Assembly: GCA_025267735.1 (NCBI GenBank)
Contig: CM046304.1
Location: forward strand, 23,749,381-23,813,380
Direction: 5' to 3'
DNA length: 64,000 bases
Source: Mactra quadrangularis
Taxonomy: Eukaryota; Mollusca; Bivalvia; Venerida; Mactridae
Part shown: piece after piece, positions 57,640 to 64,000 of the stretch
Numbering within the stretch: position 1 is the first letter of the stretch
Layout: every line of letters begins with the position of its first letter
Program-made: the position numbers and the translations under genes
The notes under the pieces: generated by a model
Databases searched by the model: none
Seen by the model: only the letters and a program-made list of their open reading frames with translations
Told to the model about the DNA's origin: nothing

Positions 57640-59347
57640 ATACAAAATACAGATTATTGTTTGATACAGCGTAATGAAGAGGTATTTTGTGACAAGTATC
57701 ACTTAAAATGTGATCCAGTAACATAGGGAATAGTTCTGTTCGATTGTAAACAACACTAGCCAAAAGTAAAACCATCATGACAAATTTTAGAGTTCGGATA
57801 GGTTTTAATTATAAAACGTGCTGTCGCGAGCGACCCACTTCGAATGGATCCAAGCAACAGATCAGTTTTATACACAACCCATCCTCTATCTAACCAAAGG
57901 GTTTTTGAGACACCATTCCGCTTGTAGATTGTAAAAAACGTCGAGAAGTTTTAACGTGCGTATGCGCATATAAGTAATTGCATCAAAAGACATAGAATCA
58001 GTAATGCATTTGAATTAATTAATTGATACCAGCCATTTAACTACATCTATATAATTCTTTTTAGAGGAAAGCTACAAGCAATCATAATCAAAGATGCTAG
58101 CTATCGTTTTATGGAGCAAGTTCTCTTAATCGAGCATTGTTTTATTCACCATTTTTGAAGATTAATGCCGAACAAATACCTAGATATATAAGAATGACCT
58201 ATGTCTAAATGTATTTGGTAAATGTGTTATGTTTATCAGTGAGCCAGACAAAAAGCGCTTGATGTTTCACACGCACGCCAATACCAATTTGTAGAAAAAA
58301 AGACAACCTATGAAAATGATAGTTAAACTCTGTTACATTATTGAAACATAGTTTTCTGTCAAAATGCTGTAGATAACGTCTTTGCTGATATTAAGAGTTG
58401 AACAAATTATTTCAAGAATCGTTTTTGGAATTGTGTTAGCTTCCGGTGTTTCAAACCACTGGCACCAGAGTCCATATCTTATGATCATAAAATAATGTTT
58501 ACGTCCTAATATATAGTTCCTTGTGCATACATACATGCACACTTCCTTATATTATAATATACATGGTATTGAACGTTTTCTGCAGTACCCATGGCCCTAA
58601 CCGTATTTTTCAATTCTATCTGAAAGAAATAACAGTCTCGAATTAAGGATTAAACATTCCTCTAACATCATGCAAAGGAACAAGTTTGAATCTAATACCG
58701 TTTTTATAAAATTTATAATAATTGTAATATAACTAGTTTGCAGCGATTCAACGTCACTACTGGCTTCCTGTTTAACTTAACCTGGTTCCCTGGACTAATG
58801 CAAATACGTACATATTCTATTTTTATAACTTACGACACGTAAATGTTTACCTAGACGGCGCTTTCTGATTTGGTTTAAATTTGGCGCACTTTATTGACAA
58901 GGTACGGGAAAAGTCTCGTGGTGTTTTTCAACCAATCAGATTATGCCAGGTAATGCGTCATAATTAAACCGGAAATGAACAGTGAATCTCAATCGCTGCA
59001 AAATGATAATATAGAAATAACTATTAATTTCATGAAAACCGTTTTAGATATAAAGTTTTTGAATATCCTGTTTTGTAAATAAATATATAATCTACAAATC
59101 GAGACCGGTATTTGCATCCAAATATATTCCGTAACAATAATCTCTCAGACCGTACCTAATGTAAAAATGGTTCAATACCATGTGAATAATATAATAAAAG
59201 TATAGTTTTTACGCGTTCACGGAAATGTATACGGGACCGATTTTTTAAAGTGTTTGTTGACAAAAGATTATATGTGTGCGTACCTAACGAGTGTGAGGAC
59301 TCTAGTGCCAGTGTTTCAAACTGGCGATCAAAATTCATTTCATAAAC
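57640..59347 (-). pseudogene. Decayed tandem copy of the STAND/ankyrin gene
   Basis: Minus-strand DNA similar to parts of the intact gene at 59409-64000, with stops, frameshifts and internal deletions. Correspondence by eye: 57640-57672 to about 61660-61713; 57680-58095 to about 61898-62337; 58095-58160 to about 62745-62815; 58160-58456 to about 62890-63193; 59314-59347 to about 63190-63226. The surviving pieces read, for example, IPKTILEIICSTL (58395-58435) and YEMNFDRQFE (59316-59345). An 857-bp transposon splits it. Order and orientation are kept, so it arose by tandem duplication and not retroposition. Walker motifs and the C-terminus are gone. Confidence 0.85.
58457..59313. mobile_element. 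857-bp hAT-like element inside the pseudogene
   Basis: Inverted ends CACTGGCACCAGAGTCC and GGACTCTAGTGCCAGTG (16 of 17 paired). The perfect 8-bp duplication TTTCAAAC (58449-58456 and 59314-59321) was made from the sequence that is present once in the intact gene. An 8-bp duplication fits hAT, though CACTG ends are unusual for it. No transposase ORF. Confidence 0.85.
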
Positions 59348-59408
59348 AATAAGTCTTTTAAAAATATGAACACCTTGTGCGTAAATCAAGATTACATGTA
59401 ACATCTAC

Positions 59409-62400
59409 TTAAGGTTTTCTTTTCAAGTCGACAAATGGTTCTTTAATAGCATCGAATGTTATTGTATGAAAGTACGATTTACGGGTATAATCAGGGAAAA
59501 AACTGTCATCTACGAGAATGTATTTGCTAAGCAGTTTGTACGATAAAGTCGACTTTAATACATTTAAGTATCTAAAATGACGGAAATTGTTTATTATTTT
59601 CTTATGAAATAAAACAACAGAATCGGTAAGTTTTCTTGATATATCAAACCCATGATGCTGAAATCTTTCAGCTAAGAAGCTGTAATTGTCGGGCAAAGTT
59701 CGGGCCAAAGATAATTTGCCTTGCAAGTAATACTGTATTGCATCATTTTGTAAAATATGCCTCACTGTTGTAATTATTTTTCTAATACCAACATAAGTGA
59801 GACGATACATATTTAGTGTGTGCATTTCTGTATATTTATCGATATTTTTCAATCGTTTTATGAACGAAAATGCATTTTTAGCAACAAACGTTAAATGTGT
59901 CATTCTTTTATCAGTATGAGGAGATGTTATCACACTGTATATGTTATTCAATGACTGAATGATTGTAAAGATTACATCAGGAATTACAATGTGCTTACGT
60001 GAAGCTTTCATAATATGCTTAAGTATCAAATTTTGCAGCAACCGGACATATTCTATTGTGTCCAAGTCGTGCCTTACGATGACTTTTTTACTTATAAATG
60101 ATATATGTTGAATGAAATACAATGGTTTTAACAATGACCTTATACACCAATACCATTTTCGTCTCTTTATAAAGGAATGTTGGATATTAGTACAATCAAA
60201 AGGATTGAATGAGTCCGTTTTAGGAAACCCATCCATTAAGAATACGAGAAGCAATTGTTCTACACTATGATCTGGGTAAACAATTTTTGACATTTCTTTA
60301 AAATGACGCAGAAGGTTATCATGACCAAATAATTTTCCTAAATACATTGGTGTAAATCCATCTATATTACGACAATACAAAATTGATGATGAAAACATTT
60401 GTACAAGCAATTGAATAGTTTTTAACATTCCGTTCTGAGCTAACAAATGAATAAGTGACAAATCGACCGAAGAATTTTTACAAATATCAATTTGGACTAT
60501 GCTGTTTTTATGTGATGTAATTATATCAACAAGTAAATCATCTATCTTATCTTTAAGTTTATTTGCATATATTTTTTCCGCTAAGCGACTTTGAAGTCCC
60601 ATCAACACTATATCTTTGAGTGAAAGTTCGTTGTCAACAATAGTAATACCATTTTCCATAAACAAGCGAGCTAATTCAATCTTACCTCCTAATAAGGCAT
60701 AATGAAATATATTCAGGCCATTTTTATCTTTACAAAACAATTTTTCTGCGTTACCAGACTCATAAAGTATTTGGTTTTGATCGTATTTATGACTAAAAAT
60801 AGTATTTTCTTCGTGAAACTTTAACATAGTATAATGTAATGGCGATTGGTCTAAATCCTGATCACATACGATGAACACTGATGGAACATAACGAAATACT
60901 AGTAACTGATTATACTTTGTGACTCCAGTGTGGCCACTACCAATAATTAATTTTCGAAGAAAATTTGTATTCCGGTAGTTATGATAAGTCATAATGGCAG
61001 TCATTAAATGTGCACTCTTCGGCCACAAATCAGACAAATGTGGTTCTAGCAAGTGTTGAAATTCGGATTGTGTCATATTAGAAATAGCATTAAATAATGA
61101 CATTTCCCACGGAGACAAAAACTGGCTAACTTGATGTATAGAATTGGTACAGTGCCGAAAGAAGTAATCAATATAGGAACAATAATTAGGCTTAAAAACC
61201 ATGTTATAATTTAATAGATTGTATCTCTTAATAGCATATTCTAACGGTTGATAACCCTCTATGTCTTTTTGACGTAGCATTTGTTTAAATTCGGAATTGT
61301 GGGATTGCAATGTGTAGGAGAGTATCTCAAAATGACCAAAGAGTAATGCATAGTGCAAAATGTTTCTTTTGAATTTATCGACACTCATCAAATCATAATC
61401 AGACTCATTGACTACTTTGATGAACATGTGCTGAGACCATTTACTGCTTTCTTTATCAGTTTCAGCAATTAAAGCATTTAAAGGTCGCTGAACAATATAG
61501 TGAAGAATACCCTGATCATTTTTATCTTTAATATGAGTAACGGATTCTTTGCTTTCCATAAGGGCATGCAACATCAACGGTAACCCACATATTGAGGCAA
61601 TGTGGTAAGAAGATGAACCGTTTCCTGTTCGTAGATCATCGAAATGTTCAAACGTTTTTCGATAAAAAAATACAAAGTGCAGATTATTTTTCCATACGGC
61701 GTAATGAAGAGGATATATTTCAGTTTTGTCCGGCTTATTCCATTGTATATCATGAAAATTATTCAGTACAAAATGTGACAGAAGATGAATGGAAGGATAC
61801 AAAGCAAGTACATGCGCTAGACTAGCGTTTTCAGGGCAATTATTATTTAAAAGCATATGTTTTACATAAGATACACTTGACGACGCAATATGAGATGGTG
61901 TTTTGTGACAAGTATCCTTCAAAATGTGATCCATTAACAAAGGAAATAGTTCTGTTCGATTGAAAACAACAGAAGCCAAAGCTGGTGTGAACCCAAATGC
62001 ATCATTGCAAGTTTTAGATTCAGAAAATGTTTTAATTATGAAACGTGCTGTCACGAGCGACCCACTCTGAATGGATTCACGCAAAGGATCAATTTTAAAC
62101 ACAACCCACCATCTATCCAAAGGTTTTATGGGAAACAAATCCCTATTTTGACTTGAAAAAAAGTCAGGAAATGTTAACGAACCATCGCGCACAGAAGTAA
62201 TTGAATTGAGTGCATCAAAAGACATATCATCAGCAATACATTTATATTTTACACCAATTGATGCCAACCATTTTACTACATCAATGTGATTGTTTTTTGA
62301 TGAATAGTATAAGCAATCATAATCAAAGATGCTAGCATTAAATGTGTACATTGTTTTAATAATTTCAAGATGTCCTCTTTCACAGGCAATATGACCAGCA

Positions 62401-64000
62401 TTCATACCAAGGCTGTTTTTAATATGGAGCAAAGACCGATTATATCGCAAAAGATATTCTACAACATTCAAATGATCATGTTGTGATGCAATGTGTAAAA
62501 GAGTATAACCAGAATAATAGACAGTTTTTATCCTGTCTAACGTATCAGAAATATTTGCTTTACTTATAACTAAATCTTTATATGTTTGAAAATTCATATC
62601 TGCACCTTTACGTTGCAAGAGTTCTAATTGCTCTACATTCCCTTTAGCGGCTGCTACGAATGCTGCAGTTACGTTCCCGTCGTTCAATCCATCAACAAAC
62701 TTAATTTGTGATAATATTAGCTCTAATGGTTTCACCGACATCGTTTGCCATATCGTTTTATGAAGAGTTTTCTCTCTATCGATCATTGTTTCATTTACCA
62801 ATTTTGAAGATAAGAATATTTTCTGGAGCTGTGTATCGTTTGACATACCCACGTGGATAGCAAGATCAGCAAAGTCAATATGTTTATTTGCTTGCATATT
62901 GCTGAACAAATACTTAGATATGTAAGAATGACCTCTGTCTAAGTGTATTTGGTAAAATTTGTTGCTTTCATTTGTAAGCCAGGAGAAAAGCGCTTGGTGT
63001 TTTACACGCACGTCAATATCAGTGTTTAGAAAAAAAGACAATCTATGAAAATGATAGTTAAACTCTGTTGTATTTATTGAAACAGTGTTTTCTGATAAAA
63101 TGCTGTAGATTTCGTCTTTGCCGATTGGATTTACAGTTGAACAAATAATTTCAAGAATCATTTTTGGAATTGTGTAAGCTTCCGCTGATTCAAACTGGCG
63201 ATCAAAATTTATTTCGTAAACATGCGCTATATCAGAAGGTAATTCAGGAATAACACTTGTATTCGGGAATGAAAGTAGCCAAGTGATAGCCTGTACCACA
63301 TAAACAAAGTTTCCATCACTTTTTCCAATGAGTTCGTCTATTGTCCGAGATTTTGTTGGGGATGCATATAGTTTCATGTCAATAAAAGTTTTGAGATCGT
63401 TCTTATTTCTTTCGTCATTTGGATCCAAATACCGTAGCTCCATTTGTCTGAAGCTAGACATATATGTTTCATTTCTTGACGTTATGACCACTTTTAGCCA
63501 CCGTGGAAGTAATTTAGTACGACTAATCAATAATTGAAGTATTTCACTTTTAACAGACATAGCACATTCATCAAGTGCGTCAATTATAAAGATCCATGGT
63601 TTGTCTTGAATGTCCTTTAAATATTTCAAAGGATGTAATACAGCTTGATCAAAACATGCTATTGGTTCTTTATTGCACCCTTCTTTGTCAAAAAGTAATG
63701 AGTGTTCCGACATCATATTTATAATATTCCCAAATTCTGCACTTTTCAGCACAAGAAATCCTGTGAAACGTAAAATAAATCGTCGAACATCGTGAGTTGC
63801 TTTGACATCAAATTTGCAAACATGAAATCCAACAATATGTGTTCGAATACTTTTGACATTATCTTGGGTTGAGCTTGGGCATATCAATTCCGAAATGATT
63901 GCTGATTTTCCATACCCCATCTCAGCAATTAGAATGACACCATTTCTGTTTGTTTCGTTTGGATTAGAAATCAATGATTTATATAAATCAGAAAAGAGCC
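59409..64000 (-). CDS. STAND (NACHT-like) NTPase with ankyrin repeats, N-terminus cut
   Basis: One open frame of 1529 codons from the window edge to TAA at 59409; the frame stays open at 64000, so the start lies outside (the L/M at 63974 is a TTG, not a start). Numbered from that codon: P-loop AEMGYGKSA (17-25, Lys23); Walker B PWIFIIDALDEC (126-137); sensor VVITSRNE (162-169); a winged-helix-like part with HQALFSWLTNESNKFY and GHSYISKYL (326-356), resembling TANC-type STAND proteins; ankyrin repeats from about 434 (GYTLLHIASQHDHLNVVEYL, NAGHIACERGHLEIIK) through about 1270; then an alpha-helical C-terminus of about 250 residues without a known domain. Likely a cytosolic nucleotide-driven scaffold or immune-type sensor; the role is inferred. 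No intron in 4.6 kb. Confidence 0.88.
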   Translation of the reverse strand, partial: LFSDLYKSLISNPNETNRNGVILIAEMGYGKSAIISELICPSSTQDNVKSIRTHIVGFHVCKFDVKATHDVRRFILRFTGFLVLKSAEFGNIINMMSEHSLLFDKEGCNKEPIACFDQAVLHPLKYLKDIQDKPWIFIIDALDECAMSVKSEILQLLISRTKLLPRWLKVVITSRNETYMSSFRQMELRYLDPNDERNKNDLKTFIDMKLYASPTKSRTIDELIGKSDGNFVYVVQAITWLLSFPNTSVIPELPSDIAHVYEINFDRQFESAEAYTIPKMILEIICSTVNPIGKDEIYSILSENTVSINTTEFNYHFHRLSFFLNTDIDVRVKHQALFSWLTNESNKFYQIHLDRGHSYISKYLFSNMQANKHIDFADLAIHVGMSNDTQLQKIFLSSKLVNETMIDREKTLHKTIWQTMSVKPLELILSQIKFVDGLNDGNVTAAFVAAAKGNVEQLELLQRKGADMNFQTYKDLVISKANISDTLDRIKTVYYSGYTLLHIASQHDHLNVVEYLLRYNRSLLHIKNSLGMNAGHIACERGHLEIIKTMYTFNASIFDYDCLYYSSKNNHIDVVKWLASIGVKYKCIADDMSFDALNSITSVRDGSLTFPDFFSSQNRDLFPIKPLDRWWVVFKIDPLRESIQSGSLVTARFIIKTFSESKTCNDAFGFTPALASVVFNRTELFPLLMDHILKDTCHKTPSHIASSSVSYVKHMLLNNNCPENASLAHVLALYPSIHLLSHFVLNNFHDIQWNKPDKTEIYPLHYAVWKNNLHFVFFYRKTFEHFDDLRTGNGSSSYHIASICGLPLMLHALMESKESVTHIKDKNDQGILHYIVQRPLNALIAETDKESSKWSQHMFIKVVNESDYDLMSVDKFKRNILHYALLFGHFEILSYTLQSHNSEFKQMLRQKDIEGYQPLEYAIKRYNLLNYNMVFKPNYCSYIDYFFRHCTNSIHQVSQFLSPWEMSLFNAISNMTQSEFQHLLEPHLSDLWPKSAHLMTAIMTYHNYRNTNFLRKLIIGSGHTGVTKYNQLLVFRYVPSVFIVCDQDLDQSPLHYTMLKFHEENTIFSHKYDQNQILYESGNAEKLFCKDKNGLNIFHYALLGGKIELARLFMENGITIVDNELSLKDIVLMGLQSRLAEKIYANKLKDKIDDLLVDIITSHKNSIVQIDICKNSSVDLSLIHLLAQNGMLKTIQLLVQMFSSSILYCRNIDGFTPMYLGKLFGHDNLLRHFKEMSKIVYPDHSVEQLLLVFLMDGFPKTDSFNPFDCTNIQHSFIKRRKWYWCIRSLLKPLYFIQHISFISKKVIVRHDLDTIEYVRLLQNLILKHIMKASRKHIVIPDVIFTIIQSLNNIYSVITSPHTDKRMTHLTFVAKNAFSFIKRLKNIDKYTEMHTLNMYRLTYVGIRKIITTVRHILQNDAIQYYLQGKLSLARTLPDNYSFLAERFQHHGFDISRKLTDSVVLFHKKIINNFRHFRYLNVLKSTLSYKLLSKYILVDDSFFPDYTRKSYFHTITFDAIKEPFVDLKRKP

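Noticed and set aside
61592..61825. Plus-strand ORF inside the STAND gene
   Set aside because: It is a shadow of the 1529-codon minus-strand frame, which carries clear ankyrin and NTPase motifs.

Overview
The window is nuclear DNA of an animal, most likely a bivalve or other lophotrochozoan. It is strongly AT-rich and has GT-AG introns up to about 10 kb, several tRNA-derived SINE families and many small non-autonomous DNA transposons. Its genes are a sperm-type Na+/H+ exchanger, a rhodopsin-like receptor and a large STAND/ankyrin protein. The phylum is an inference; no sequence search was possible.

Layout. 1-6.7 kb has no gene and carries a 2-kb non-autonomous hAT element (4008-6002). 6768-7718 (+) is an intronless class A GPCR. 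8.7-31.0 kb (-) holds the 5' part of an SLC9C (sperm-specific NHE) gene. Exons 1-5 were rebuilt with matching splice phases. A long intron then leads to two alternative copies of the next exon, at 13670-13778 and 8699-8807. Both are 109 nt, both have good splice sites, and they are 27/35 identical in protein. Double inclusion gives an early stop, so they look like mutually exclusive exons. Two consensus CRE sites around a TATA-like core lie just upstream of exon 1. 31-45 kb has no gene and is a repeat graveyard of SINEs, pogo/Tigger-like elements, foldback MITEs and nested insertions. 45283-53555 (+) is a complete 7-exon gene for a secreted alpha/beta hydrolase of 497 aa with an unrecognised C-terminal half. 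53.6-57.6 kb has no gene and ends in a 34-bp minisatellite. 57.6-59.35 kb is a decayed tandem copy of the last gene, split by an 857-bp hAT-like element with a perfect 8-bp target duplication. 59409-64000 (-) is a giant uninterrupted STAND NTPase/ankyrin reading frame whose N-terminus lies beyond the window.

The genes share no obvious pathway. The strongest biological lead is the duplicated exon of the sperm exchanger, which lies in the membrane/loop region that in other NHEs affects pH sensing. Secondary leads are the iteron-dense transposon nested in a SINE (42998-43481), two SINE families sharing a 3' tail, and the STAND/ankyrin gene with its broken neighbour.
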